Assembly: GCF_014697375.1 (NCBI RefSeq)
Contig: NZ_JACJRS010000025.1
Coordinates: forward strand, 1 to 64,000
Reading direction: 5' to 3'
DNA from: Phormidium sp. FACHB-1136
Lineage (GTDB): Bacteria; Cyanobacteriota; Cyanobacteriia; Phormidesmidales; Phormidesmidaceae
Length of the DNA: 64,000 nucleotides
The notes beneath the pieces are model-generated. The model had not been told where the DNA came from. It searched no databases and saw only the letters and a program-made list of their open reading frames with translations. Each line of letters begins with the position of its first letter. Positions within the stretch are counted from its first letter, which is position 1. Shown here piece after piece: positions 1 through 8,238 of the stretch. The translations under genes were made by a program, and so were the position numbers.

Positions 1-53
1 TGCTTCTGAAGCTCTTGCTTTTCCTCTGACGTTAGATAGTTTCTGACTCCCAT
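1..53 (-). mobile_element. IS630-type transposase, N-terminal fragment (runs off window)
   Basis: On the minus strand an ATG at 53 opens a frame reading MGVRNYLTSEEKQELQK to the window edge. This resembles the N-terminus of cyanobacterial IS630-family transposases, a helix-turn-helix region starting with a (L)TxEEKxxLQ motif. The fragment lies 44 nt downstream of a NACHT gene that stops abruptly inside its conserved domain, as expected if the element inserted there. Only 17 residues are visible, so the family call rests on a short match. Confidence 0.45.
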
Positions 54-96
54 GGCTTATTCCAGAATTTTAATGTATTATACGCAGTTTAGATGA

Positions 97-1185
97 CTAA
101 CAGCTTATGGGCGTTACGGCTAACTTGCACAGCGGTTCATTATCCTTATGATTTAACTTGTCGATAAAAATCTTTGTCTTTCTCGGATCTTGTCTGAACG
201 TAAACCATTTGTTGGCAAAATCAGCGATCTGATCTTTATCAAAATCAGCGATTTCTACATATGTGAACGAATCAAACATATATTCCAGTGCATCAACGCG
301 GCAAGTCATTACGCACTGGCACCCTCGGAACTTCTGGATCTGAGTAAAGGTTTTGATGTCTTTCAGTACTCGATCATGATCACTTTCTTTTACCTCATCT
401 AGGCCATCTAGCAAAATCAAAGCTTGGCCAGTCTCTAAAATAGCTTCTAGAACGTCGGTTTCTTTGATCCCGCAGGTTTCCCATTGGTTTTGGATGTAGG
501 TTTGCAGTTCAGGTTTACCTTTGGCCTCAGCGTATTCTCTCAGCGTTACAAACACAGGCACCCGCTGGGGCTGAAATTCTCCCTCGTTGCACAAAACCGC
601 CAGCCGTTGCATAAAGGTAGTTTTGCCTGCTCCCGGTTTGCCTAAAATCATCAGTTGGCGATGCTCTTCCACCGCTTGCAGTCCGGGAACTCCTTTCTGA
701 TGTACCTGGCCCAACAAAAAACGGTCAAATTTTTCGGGATCATGCTTTAACCACTCATCCTTTGGTGGTTGCTGATTTTTTGAGAGCTTTTTGAGGATGT
801 TGACCCTGGTATAGATATCCCCCAGGCTAATGGGTTGCTCCATATCCAACACCCGCATCTTGCCGCACCGGGTTTTGATATCGGCATGCACCTGGGCGCG
901 AATGGTTTGCACTAATTTGGCGATGTCGGGAGTAGCGTCGGGACTGGGTTCTATAACAACGTTGGCTTTTAGCCCTGCAACCGTTTCCCAGTCCAGTTTT
1001 AGGGCGTTGCAAAAACTGACAAATAGCTTTTTGCTGACAGACTTACCGGAAGCAAAGTTAATCGCAGGTTGACGGCTACAGCCACATTGATCGGCCAGAT
1101 TCTCGCGACTCCAGCCCCGGTCAGTCAACGCTCGGTTGATCTGCTGAATGCCTGCTTGGGTTGCGGTGAGCGATCTTTCTGCCAT
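97..1185 (-). CDS. HTH-NACHT NTPase, 3'-truncated
   Basis: STAND-type NTPase with an N-terminal helix-turn-helix (about residues 20-60, with GWSRENLADQCGCSRQ), a linker, and a NACHT domain. Walker A GKPGAGKTT is near residues 182-190 and Walker B LILLDGLDEV near 256-265. NACHT proteins of this architecture are common in cyanobacteria, and bacterial NACHT proteins include anti-phage effectors. The frame can be extended to a TTG at 1218, but the ATG at 1185 is preferred. The protein ends right after LAVTPI, where homologues continue with LLLTLLC and then several hundred residues of helical sensor region, so the C-terminal half is missing. An IS630-like transposase starts just beyond. It is probably non-functional, or a shortened ATPase. 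Confidence 0.8.
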   Translation of the reverse strand: MAERSLTATQAGIQQINRALTDRGWSRENLADQCGCSRQPAINFASGKSVSKKLFVSFCNALKLDWETVAGLKANVVIEPSPDATPDIAKLVQTIRAQVHADIKTRCGKMRVLDMEQPISLGDIYTRVNILKKLSKNQQPPKDEWLKHDPEKFDRFLLGQVHQKGVPGLQAVEEHRQLMILGKPGAGKTTFMQRLAVLCNEGEFQPQRVPVFVTLREYAEAKGKPELQTYIQNQWETCGIKETDVLEAILETGQALILLDGLDEVKESDHDRVLKDIKTFTQIQKFRGCQCVMTCRVDALEYMFDSFTYVEIADFDKDQIADFANKWFTFRQDPRKTKIFIDKLNHKDNEPLCKLAVTPISC

Positions 1186-1337
1186 GCCGTTGTCTTTCAA
1201 AACCAAGGATTTCTCCAAGGGTAGCGCAACTCATCCCCAAGTCATACCCAACTCATACCGTCCGAAACCCTTGTGGGGACTGAACTTTTGCGCCAGAAGA
1301 AAGAATATGAACTCATCGAAAACAAACGGAGTTCACC

Positions 1338-1556
1338 ATGAAACCAACCAAACCCGTTCCCCCCTTGAACCTCATTTTTGCCACCGTGCTACTGCTTACC
1401 CTTGGCTCTGGCGGTACGGCCCTCCATTTGGCCAACCAACCCCACCCCACCGAGGCCCAAGGGCGCATCCTGGAGGGAGCAATGAACACCTGGCAAATGG
1501 GAACCCTGACCCTGATTGGCCTTTTGGGCATTGGCAGCACCAACCCCAAAGCTTAG
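1338..1556 (+). CDS. Small two-helix membrane protein, cyanobacterial family
   Basis: A 72-residue protein with two hydrophobic segments (about residues 11-30 and 53-66) separated by a polar loop with HPTEAQGRILEGAMNTW. It starts at an ATG with a GGAG ribosome-binding site about 6 nt upstream. The pattern LIFATVLLLTLGSGG followed by MGTLTLIGLLG matches a small family I recall from many cyanobacteria; no function is known. It is divergent from the NACHT gene. The reading frame is more plausible than the overlapping ones on both strands because of the clean membrane topology and the RBS. Confidence 0.65.
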   Translation: MKPTKPVPPLNLIFATVLLLTLGSGGTALHLANQPHPTEAQGRILEGAMNTWQMGTLTLIGLLGIGSTNPKA

Positions 1557-1677
1557 CCCTTGGGATCTACCCCTTTTTGTCGGTGCCCACACCTACCAGC
1601 GCACCGCCAAAGAGGGCTCCTTCCACACCGAATGGACAAGAGCCCCTCGCTAGGGTTTCAACGGTAGCTTAACGATC

Positions 1678-1710
1678 AGCCCCCAGGCTCCTTTAAGAAC
1701 CCTGGGGGCT
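1678..1710 (-). terminator. Hairpin downstream of the ndh operon
   Basis: A perfect 10-bp inverted repeat, AGCCCCCAGG (1678-1687) against CCTGGGGGCT (1701-1710), with a 13-nt loop. It lies 25 nt beyond the ndhE stop codon. Neither side has a U-tract, so it may act as a 3' stabilising or factor-dependent terminator. It could equally serve the small plus-strand gene ending at 1556. Confidence 0.5.
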
Positions 1711-1735
1711 GTGGTCTACTACTTCAGTCGGTGGT

Positions 1736-2041
1736 TTACCACTTCAGGAGATTAAACTGCTCCATGTCTACGGTGTCGCGGTTGCGGTAGATGGACAGCA
1801 CAATGGCCAAGCCCACGGCGGCTTCGGCGGCGGCGATGCTGATCACAAACACCGCAAAGACTTGACCATTGATGCCGACGGGATCCAAATAGTTGGAAAA
1901 AGCCATCAGGTTGAGGTTGACCGCGTTCAGCATCAGTTCGATAGACATCAAAACGCGGATCACGTTACGGCTGGTGACGAGGCCATAGACCCCAATACAA
2001 AACAGGGCCGCAGCGGTGAGGAGAAAATACTCAAGTTGCAT
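1736..2041 (-). CDS. ndhE: NAD(P)H-quinone oxidoreductase subunit 4L (NdhE)
   Basis: NuoK/NdhE-type membrane subunit of the thylakoid NDH-1 complex, which takes part in cyclic electron flow, respiration and CO2 uptake. The 101 residues match the usual length. Three transmembrane helices are visible, with the family motif [20 protein letters not shown] carrying the conserved Glu of helix 2. It is the last gene of the minus-strand ndhA-ndhI-ndhG-ndhE cluster, the standard cyanobacterial order, and a strong hairpin follows it. Confidence 0.95.
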   Translation of the reverse strand: MQLEYFLLTAAALFCIGVYGLVTSRNVIRVLMSIELMLNAVNLNLMAFSNYLDPVGINGQVFAVFVISIAAAEAAVGLAIVLSIYRNRDTVDMEQFNLLKW

Positions 2042-2097
2042 AGCTCAACGGAAAAGAAGAATCACAACAGTCCGAAGTCGAGAAAGTTTGGGTATCC

Positions 2098-2118
2098 GTA
2101 GGATGGGCACCGCCCATC
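2098..2118. repeat. REP-like palindrome
   Basis: GATGGGC (2102-2108) and GCCCATC (2112-2118) around a 3-nt centre, preceded by GTAG. It is a variant of the GTAGG-GTGGGC palindrome that flanks the RAYT elements at 6999-8881, here sitting between ndhG and ndhE. Confidence 0.55.
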
Positions 2119-2135
2119 ATCCAACCGCAGGGATG

Positions 2136-2750
2136 CTAACGATCCCCATCCCCCACGGGGGCCGAGGACACCAGTTCGCGGGGGCGTTCGGGCAGTTGCA
2201 GGGCTTCGGTTTCGGGTTCGCCCGGTTCAGTATCGGGGATGAACTCGCGGCGGGCCAGGACGATTGCGCCAATCAGCGCCATCAGCAGCAGCACGGAAGC
2301 CAGTTCAAAGGGCAGCAGGTAGTCGGTAAAAAAGTGCTTGCCGATTTCGACGATGGCCTGTTCGCCAATCGGGGTTTCGCTGGAAATGGCCCAGGGCGTA
2401 TTCAGCACCGAGGCGGTCAGCAGGGCAAACAATCCAGCGCAAACGCACCCAGTAGCCACCTTGCCAATCCAGGCTTGGCTGACGGGGGCAAAGGGCTGGC
2501 GCTTGTTCACCAGCATGATCCCGAACAGGATCAACACGTTGACCGCGCCGACGTAGACCAGAATTTGAGCCGCTGCCACAAAGCCCGCATTCAGCAGGAT
2601 GTACATCCCCGCCATGCTGATGAACACCCCCCCCAGCAGGAAGGCCGAATACACAATATTTTCTAGCAGCACCACCCCAAGGGCGCTACCCAACACCATC
2701 AACACCAGGATGCCAAAGGCAACCAGTTGAACCCCTTCTGCTAATGTCAC
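2136..2750 (-). CDS. ndhG: NAD(P)H-quinone oxidoreductase subunit 6 (NdhG)
   Basis: NuoJ/NdhG membrane subunit of NDH-1. The frame is open back to 2774, but the GTG at 2750 is the better start. It has AGGAG about 8 nt upstream and gives the family N-terminus TLAEGVQLVAFGILVLM. The protein is then 204 residues with five hydrophobic helices; LENIVYSAFLLGGVF and VAAAQILVYVGAVNVLILF are typical of the family. The C-terminal tail is polar (residues after about 165). It lies between ndhI and ndhE in the same operon. Confidence 0.93.
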   Translation of the reverse strand: MTLAEGVQLVAFGILVLMVLGSALGVVLLENIVYSAFLLGGVFISMAGMYILLNAGFVAAAQILVYVGAVNVLILFGIMLVNKRQPFAPVSQAWIGKVATGCVCAGLFALLTASVLNTPWAISSETPIGEQAIVEIGKHFFTDYLLPFELASVLLLMALIGAIVLARREFIPDTEPGEPETEALQLPERPRELVSSAPVGDGDR

Positions 2751-2829
2751 AGGTCTTGTACTCCTAGAAAACACCGATTGGGTTGGCCTCAGCCTCCCCG
2801 CTATTCAATCATACGCAAGGCCAGGGCAC

Positions 2830-3429
2830 CTAGGCTTTTGGCTCTGCTCCAGCAGATTCCTCCAGGATTTCCTGGGGCAGCTTGCCTGCCCGCCGCGAGT
2901 TGGGGGACAGATCGTGGGGTTCCATCACGCCCTTGGGCAGGTAGGCCAGTTCCCGCAGGGGCGTCACCATCGGGTCTTGGGTCACTTTGTAGGGCAGACG
3001 ACCGAGGGCCACGTTGTCGTAGTTGAGTTCGTGGCGGTCGTAGGTGGCCATCTCGTATTCTTCGGTCATGGAGAGGCAGTTGGTGGGGCAATATTCCACG
3101 CAGTTGCCGCAGAAAATGCAGACCCCAAAGTCGATACTGTAGTGCTTGAGGGTTTTCTTTTTAGTGGTTTTGTCAAAGTCCCAGTCCACCACGGGTAGGT
3201 TGATGGGGCACACCCGCACACAGACTTCACAGGCGATGCACTTGTCAAACTCGAAGTGGATCCGGCCCCGGAAACGCTCGGAGGGAATCAGCTTTTCGTA
3301 GGGGTAATGCACCGTAATCGGACGACGGCTCATGTGGTCGAAGGTGACGGACAACCCCTGGCCAATGTATTTTGCGGCCTGAAAGCTTTCCTTTGCGTAA
3401 TCGCCAACTTGTTTGAGAAACCCCAGCAT
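2830..3429 (-). CDS. ndhI: NAD(P)H-quinone oxidoreductase subunit I (NdhI)
   Basis: Peripheral-arm iron-sulfur subunit of NDH-1. Two 4Fe-4S ferredoxin motifs are visible: [12 protein letters not shown] (about residues 64-75) and [12 protein letters not shown] (about 103-114). The clusters pass electrons, in cyanobacteria from ferredoxin, toward plastoquinone. The length of 199 residues is normal, with a slightly extended acidic C-terminus. It follows ndhA by about 70 nt on the same strand. Confidence 0.95.
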   Translation of the reverse strand: MLGFLKQVGDYAKESFQAAKYIGQGLSVTFDHMSRRPITVHYPYEKLIPSERFRGRIHFEFDKCIACEVCVRVCPINLPVVDWDFDKTTKKKTLKHYSIDFGVCIFCGNCVEYCPTNCLSMTEEYEMATYDRHELNYDNVALGRLPYKVTQDPMVTPLRELAYLPKGVMEPHDLSPNSRRAGKLPQEILEESAGAEPKA

Positions 3430-3498
3430 GGGAAAACCTCCAGCGTTTGAACAGGTTTGAGCAATGGGCGTTGGATGAATTGAGGAAGCCGATCCGGC

Positions 3499-4617
3499 CT
3501 AGCCGCCAAAGGCCACAGGGAAGGCCAGCTTTAGCCCCGCCGTCAGCAGCAGGTTCACCAGGGACACGGGCAGCAGGAACTTCCAGCCGAAGTCCAGCAG
3601 TTGGTCAATCCGCACCCGGGGCACCGTCCAGCGCAGCAGAATGGCCAGAAACACCAGGGCGTAGGCTTTGAACAGGGTCATCATGATGCCCAGGGAGGCA
3701 GCGATTACCTGGAACCAGGGGGTAGTTTCGCTGACGCCAATCAGGTCGGCAATCCAGCTTACAGAGACCGGAAACTCCCAGCCGCCCAGGTACAGGATGG
3801 ACACAATCAGCGCCGACAGCACCAGGTTAACGTAGGAGCCGACGTAGAATAGGCCGAACTTCATCCCGGTGTATTCGGTTTGGTATCCGGCCACCAGTTC
3901 TTCCTCGGCTTCTGGGAGGTCAAAGGGCAGACGCTCACATTCCGCCAGGGCCGCAATCCAGAAGATCAAGAATCCGGCGGGCTGTCGCCAAATGTTCCAG
4001 CCTAGGATGCCGTAGCCCGACTGCTGGTTGACAATATCTATGGTACTGAGGCTGTTGGACATTAAGACCACCGCTAGCACCGCCAGGGCCATTGGAATTT
4101 CGTAGCTAATGGATTGAGCCGCTGCCCGCAGCCCCCCCAGCAGGGAATATTTGTTGTTGGAGGAGTAACCCGCCATCAGCAGCCCAATGGGGGCAATGCT
4201 GGAGAGGGCAATCCACAGGAAAATGCCGACACCGATGTCGGTGATCACCATGTTCTGGCCAAAGGGCACGATTAGATAGGACAAAAAGACCGGAATCACC
4301 ACGATGGCGGGGCCAAGGGTGAACAGAATCGGGTCGGCCTTGGCGGGGGTGATGTCTTCTTTAAACAAAAGCTTGATACCGTCGGCGGCGGCTTGCAGAG
4401 TGCCCAGCGGCCCCACGTATTCCGGGCCAATCCGCTGTTGGGCGGCGGCGGAAATCTTCCGCTCTAGCCACACCGTCACGAAAATGCTGACGGTGGCCCC
4501 TACCAAAATCACCACCATGGGCAGTGGCAGCCAGAGTGCCTTAGCCGCTCCACTGGGCAGCCCCAGTTCAGTCAGCAGCCGCACAAAGCTTCCTTGTAGG
4601 TCAATTCCTGGATTCAT
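3499..4617 (-). CDS. ndhA: NAD(P)H-quinone oxidoreductase subunit 1 (NdhA)
   Basis: NuoH/NdhA membrane subunit at the quinone-binding junction of NDH-1. It has 372 residues and eight or so transmembrane helices. The family signatures [20 protein letters not shown] (about residues 50-69) and [20 protein letters not shown] (about 226-245) are intact. It is the first gene of the ndhA-I-G-E cluster. The 250-nt gap to the divergent small gene at 4865 presumably holds its promoter. Confidence 0.95.
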   Translation of the reverse strand: MNPGIDLQGSFVRLLTELGLPSGAAKALWLPLPMVVILVGATVSIFVTVWLERKISAAAQQRIGPEYVGPLGTLQAAADGIKLLFKEDITPAKADPILFTLGPAIVVIPVFLSYLIVPFGQNMVITDIGVGIFLWIALSSIAPIGLLMAGYSSNNKYSLLGGLRAAAQSISYEIPMALAVLAVVLMSNSLSTIDIVNQQSGYGILGWNIWRQPAGFLIFWIAALAECERLPFDLPEAEEELVAGYQTEYTGMKFGLFYVGSYVNLVLSALIVSILYLGGWEFPVSVSWIADLIGVSETTPWFQVIAASLGIMMTLFKAYALVFLAILLRWTVPRVRIDQLLDFGWKFLLPVSLVNLLLTAGLKLAFPVAFGG

Positions 4618-4864
4618 CGCTCGCCCTTTGCTGCGTCATCATTCACCATAACCCAGGCCCGACGGTCGGATACAGAGCCTAGGCCAAAATCTCCCTAAGA
4701 TTCTAACTGTTCTTTCCCCCAGTTCCGCTGGGCGAGGGGTGGCTTTTTAACCAACCAGACCTAAATCGGCCCTCAGGTCTGGTGTTGCATAGGCTCCTTA
4801 CTCCAACCCTCCCCTTCTGAAAAACTTATGGCCATAATAAAAACGTCCCTCTTGCGGTGATGCC

Positions 4865-5035
4865 ATGTTTTTCCCTCCCTTTTGTATGCCCCCCAGTACC
4901 GAATCTCGGCGGCAGTACCAGCGCTATAAGCTAGAGATGATGAAAGCCTTCCGCGATTCTCTAGAAACACGACTCGCCGCCATCAACGCCGCCATTAGCA
5001 CCGTAGAACAACAGATTGGCCAGGAAGGCGAGTAG
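4865..5035 (+). CDS. Conserved 56-residue cyanobacterial protein
   Basis: A short frame encoding 56 residues, with ESRRQYQRYKLEMMKAFRDS followed by a helical segment ending in TVEQQIGQEGE. I recognise this pattern as a small, widespread cyanobacterial family of unknown function. It is soluble and probably two helices. Translation could also start at the second Met (4886, MPPSTESRR), which is closer to the family start. It is divergent from ndhA and followed at 5204-5241 by a clear intrinsic terminator. Confidence 0.65.
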   Translation: MFFPPFCMPPSTESRRQYQRYKLEMMKAFRDSLETRLAAINAAISTVEQQIGQEGE

Positions 5036-5203
5036 GAGACAGGTCTCCTGACCCTTTGGCCTCCTGACCCTTGGGTCTCTTAGGCGAGCAATGGATGCAC
5101 TCTGAGTCTGGCTGGATTGCTGCGGATTAAGCACAAGGGTGCAGAGACCACGCCTCTACGGGTTGACGGGCTAGATAGCGACGGGGTGCGGACAGGGCAT
5201 CAG

Positions 5204-5241
5204 GTGTATTTTGTCCATGGCCTAGCAAAATACACTTTTTT
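5204..5241 (+). terminator. Rho-independent terminator
   Basis: A perfect 10-bp stem, GTGTATTTTG (5204-5213) with CAAAATACAC (5226-5235), a 12-nt loop, then six T residues (5236-5241). It most likely ends the transcript of the small gene at 4865-5035, about 170 nt upstream. Confidence 0.85.
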
Positions 5242-5318
5242 CGGGCACAGTCCCCTAGGATATGACCAATACAATGGCTGGCCCCGTGCTTGGCCTTTCC
5301 TAGGTGTGACTGTGCCCC

Positions 5319-6998
5319 ATGCTTGACCCCATTCCGTCCTCCCCATCCTCCCCAGATGCTGAGCGTTCCTCAGCCTTTACCTCCCACCTGCTCCAGCCCA
5401 TTGGGGTAAAGGCGGTTTATGGTTTGGCCCTGCGGGGGGACGACCTTTTGGCCGTTGATCCCTTTCGCGGCTATTTGCTGAAGGTTGACCCCAAAACTGG
5501 GGATGCCGCCATCCTCAACCCGCGCCATGCCGCCGAGTTTGAACAGGCCACCGGGTTGGCCCACTGGGAAGGCCGAGTTTGGATTGCAAAGGGCCACAGT
5601 ATTTACGTCACCGCCCTAGATGAGATCAACCCCGTCCCCGTGATCACTCTGCCCTACACCGCCGATGGGGTCGCCGTGTGGGAAAGCACCCTCTACGTGA
5701 GCTGCAAAAAAGCGGGCTACATCTATGTATACGACCGCGATTCGGGCCATCGCATCACCCAGTTTCCGGCACCGGGGATTGGCGTAGAGAATATTTCAGT
5801 ATGGGGCGATTACCTCTGGGTCTGCGACCAAACCGAGCAAACCGTCTACTGTCTAGACCGCGCCACGGGGGAACTGGCGGTGAAAATGCTCACCCCCTTC
5901 CCCACGCCCACGGGGATCGCTGTGCCACCCCACACCCAGCCCGACCAGGGCACCATCTGGGTTTCCTACACCAACGAAGAACCCTACGTTCGCGACGACC
6001 CCAACGGTGAGGATCCCTACGAACTGACCTTTCGGGACGTTACCCTGATCCACCCCCTCACCTACCGCTGGGACAAGGCCCAAAACTACTGTCGCACCAA
6101 CGGCTTTTTGGTAGAGATGACCTACGTGGAGGAAATCGACGCCCTAGAAGACGCCGCCGCCCTGCAAAATGTGGAATGGCGGATGGCCTTTCCCACCAGC
6201 ACCGACCGCCAAACCCTGCGTTCCGTGGAATCCGTCGGCCAGCCCTACGAAGAGGATGTACAAAACGGCGAACGGGTGGCCAGCTTCAAGTTTCCCACCC
6301 TCGACCCCCACGAACGCCACATTTTTGGCTGGAAAGCCCTCATTGAGGTCTACGGCATTAAGTATCAGATCAGCCCTCGCCAGGTCGAATCTGCCCCGCC
6401 CCTACCAACGGAATTCGGCCCCCGCTACCTGATCGACGACGACGAACTGGCCATGGATAGCCCCCTAATCCAGGCCGCCGCCCGCGACAGCATTGGTCGA
6501 GAAACCAACCTGCTGCGCCAGGTGCTCAGCATCCGCAACTATGTGTATGACAAGCTCTCCTACGCCGTTACCCCCGCCATCGAAACCCCCGATGTGGTGC
6601 TAGAACGGGGGCGCGGTTCCTGTGGAGAATACGTGGGTCTGCTGCTGGCGCTGATGCGGCTGAATGGCATCGCCTGCCGCACCGTAGGCCGCTACAAATG
6701 CCCCGCCCAGGCCGATAAACCGGGCATTTATCTAGAGCCCGACTTCAACCACGTCTGGATCGAGTTCTACATCCCCGGCTTCGGCTGGCTACCGATGGAA
6801 TCCAACCCCGACGACATCCAAGACGGTGGCCCCTACCCCACCCGCTTTTTCATGGGTCTGCCCTGGTGGCATGTGGAAATGGGTAAGGGCATTCCCTTCG
6901 AGAAGCTGATCCGCCCCGAAGGTAGCCCCGACGTGAAACTAGGCGACCTTGCCGTCAACCACATGCGCTTTCGCATCCTCGGCGAACTGAAACCGTAG
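5319..6998 (+). CDS. Beta-propeller-like plus transglutaminase-like domain protein
   Basis: A 559-residue protein in two parts. Residues about 25-215 carry repeats typical of a beta-propeller (GDDLLAVDPFRGYLLKVD, EGRVWIAKGHSIYV, GDYLWVCDQTEQTVYCLD). Residues about 400-520 form a transglutaminase-like cysteine protease core with the nucleophile in RGSCGEYVGLLLALMR (Cys435) and His478 in FNHVWIEFY. The third position reads PMESNP where many members have Asp, so the triad may be Cys-His-Glu or use a neighbouring residue. No signal peptide is obvious, so a cytoplasmic location is likely. The substrate is unknown. The stop codon overlaps a REP palindrome. Confidence 0.75.
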   Translation: MLDPIPSSPSSPDAERSSAFTSHLLQPIGVKAVYGLALRGDDLLAVDPFRGYLLKVDPKTGDAAILNPRHAAEFEQATGLAHWEGRVWIAKGHSIYVTALDEINPVPVITLPYTADGVAVWESTLYVSCKKAGYIYVYDRDSGHRITQFPAPGIGVENISVWGDYLWVCDQTEQTVYCLDRATGELAVKMLTPFPTPTGIAVPPHTQPDQGTIWVSYTNEEPYVRDDPNGEDPYELTFRDVTLIHPLTYRWDKAQNYCRTNGFLVEMTYVEEIDALEDAAALQNVEWRMAFPTSTDRQTLRSVESVGQPYEEDVQNGERVASFKFPTLDPHERHIFGWKALIEVYGIKYQISPRQVESAPPLPTEFGPRYLIDDDELAMDSPLIQAAARDSIGRETNLLRQVLSIRNYVYDKLSYAVTPAIETPDVVLERGRGSCGEYVGLLLALMRLNGIACRTVGRYKCPAQADKPGIYLEPDFNHVWIEFYIPGFGWLPMESNPDDIQDGGPYPTRFFMGLPWWHVEMGKGIPFEKLIRPEGSPDVKLGDLAVNHMRFRILGELKP

Positions 6999-7231
6999 GG
7001 TGGGCACTGCCCACCACCCCATTTATTCCCCTACCACCCACCCCACCCCCTCAAACTTGTCGGCTTCGGCAAAATGGGTCTGCGGTTACAGGCGACCAGG
7101 GTGAGAAAGATTGCCCCGCCGGGAGTGTAGGCGCGTCGATAATTGGGCATTTGGGGGTCAGGGAAGATACGCTAAGGTAGTGTTCCCGATGGGTTGGTGA
7201 TGGCTGGGTGGGAAGGTGGGCAGTGCCCACC
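6999..7231. mobile_element. RAYT-derived element 1, bracketed by inverted REPs
   Basis: Two inverted palindromes of the form GGTGGGCA-n-TGCCCACC lie at 6999-7015 and 7215-7231, oriented head to head with GTAG/CTAC on the outer sides. Between them, on the minus strand, is a RAYT N-terminus joined to the 3'-terminal sequence shared with elements 2 and 3. The segment looks like a non-autonomous deletion product of a full REP-RAYT-REP unit. It fills most of the 321-nt gap after the propeller/transglutaminase gene. Confidence 0.6.
7031..7150 (-). pseudogene. REP-associated tyrosine transposase, N-terminal remnant
   Basis: An ATG at 7150 on the minus strand reads MPNYRRAYTPGGAIFLTLV and then ACNRRPIL before diverging and stopping after 39 residues. 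The (M)PxYRRAxxPGGxxFxTLV start is diagnostic of RAYT (TnpA-REP, Y1 HUH-type) transposases. The catalytic His-hydrophobic-His and Tyr regions are missing, so this is a relic. Confidence 0.6.
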
Positions 7232-7319
7232 CTACGGTACTTGAAGCGACCAGTGAATTTAACCGTATTTGAGGAGTCAGGAGCATGTATCTTAGGAAAT
7301 CTCCATTGAATTAATTTTT

Positions 7320-7850
7320 ATGAGAGAGAAGAGAAAAATAAGCAAAGTCGATCAGTTTGGCATCGCAGCAGGTTTAGTAGGCTTAATCACTGACTTTTTA
7401 TCGCTTTCTGCTCTTTTTCGAAGTCCTTCTGAGGAGAGTTATTTAACCTTGTTTAATTGGATAGCCGTATTTATGTTAATTCTTTATTCAACAATTATAA
7501 TAAATTTCTTCGTCAGACGCTTCTTGTTTCGAAGATTTAGGCGTCGCGTTTTTGAATCAAACAAAAGAAAAGAGATAGAGCTTTCAATCTTTTTCTTCAC
7601 GCTTTTGGTCTGCCTCCCTGTAATGACTGCTTTCTTTACTGCAGCTTTGATTCAATACGATAGCTACGATTCCAATTTTCTTCTTTTTTATGAGCATATT
7701 TTTAGCTTTTTCTATCTGTCTGAAGGCTTTTATATATTGCTCTGCGGAATCTTCTACGGTGCGTTTCTTTCATTTTATGTAATTTGCTGTTGTCATTTGG
7801 CTTTAGGATTCTTTTACAGAGTCTTGATTTCCAGTGAAGACAACGCTTAG
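7320..7850 (+). CDS. Four-helix membrane protein of unknown function
   Basis: A 176-residue, very hydrophobic protein with four predicted membrane segments (about residues 12-33, 41-66, 83-106, 130-165) and a basic cytoplasmic stretch RRFLFRRFRRRVFESNKRKE between helices 2 and 3. I do not recognise a family. The gene is clearly more AT-rich and uses more A/T-ending codons than the housekeeping genes around it. It sits between two RAYT-derived elements, which suggests horizontal acquisition. Just upstream is a 9-codon frame (7285-7314) with a strong GAGGAG/AGGAG site; translation may be coupled to it. Confidence 0.55.
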   Translation: MREKRKISKVDQFGIAAGLVGLITDFLSLSALFRSPSEESYLTLFNWIAVFMLILYSTIIINFFVRRFLFRRFRRRVFESNKRKEIELSIFFFTLLVCLPVMTAFFTAALIQYDSYDSNFLLFYEHIFSFFYLSEGFYILLCGIFYGAFLSFYVICCCHLALGFFYRVLISSEDNA

Positions 7851-7886
7851 GAAAAGACATCAGAGAGCGTTTTCAGCCAGCCGTAA

Positions 7887-8149
7887 GGTGGGCATTGCCC
7901 ACCACCCCACTACTCACCCACCACCAACCCCTCCCCCTCAAGCTCAACCGCTGTCTCCTTCCCTCCACAACAGCATCCCCACTCCTCTCCATAAAATCCC
8001 TCCCTGACAAACCGCCGAAAGCTCGGAAGCTCCCACTGATGGGGGCACTTTACCAAGCCATGCTTCACCGGGTTGTAATGCAAGTAGTCTATAATCGGGC
8101 ATTGGGGGTAGGGAACGGAGTTTTAGGGAGATGGTGGGCACTGCCCACC
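7887..8149. mobile_element. RAYT-derived element 2, bracketed by inverted REPs
   Basis: Inverted GGTGGGCA-n-TGCCCACC palindromes at 7887-7903 and 8133-8149 enclose a minus-strand RAYT gene with a large internal deletion. The outer-end sequence (TAATCGGGCATTGGGGGTAG near 8093-8112) is homologous to the same end of element 1 (near 7139-7160). The inner end next to 7904 is homologous to elements 1 and 3. Confidence 0.65.
7910..8102 (-). pseudogene. Internally deleted RAYT transposase
   Basis: From an ATG at 8102 the frame reads MPDYR, the RAYT start. After a few bases, in another frame, the C-terminal RAYT signature appears: IIDYLHYNPVKHGLVKCP, then SFRRFVREGFYGEEWG, ending at a stop at 7910-7912. 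More than 100 codons, including the catalytic core, are absent and the junction is frameshifted. It is a dead deletion derivative. Confidence 0.65.
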
Positions 8150-8238
8150 CTACCACTACCACTGGTTTGGGTATAGTTCCTTAAACCCGTTGGATTGAAA
8201 GGTTGCCTCGCGCCGCAAACACTCCAACTGGAACTACG

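Noticed and set aside
4773-4970. 65-residue minus-strand frame
   Set aside because: Antisense to the conserved 56-residue gene at 4865, whose sequence matches a known small family.
5117-5326. 69-residue plus-strand frame
   Set aside because: Runs through an intrinsic terminator and has no recognisable pattern.
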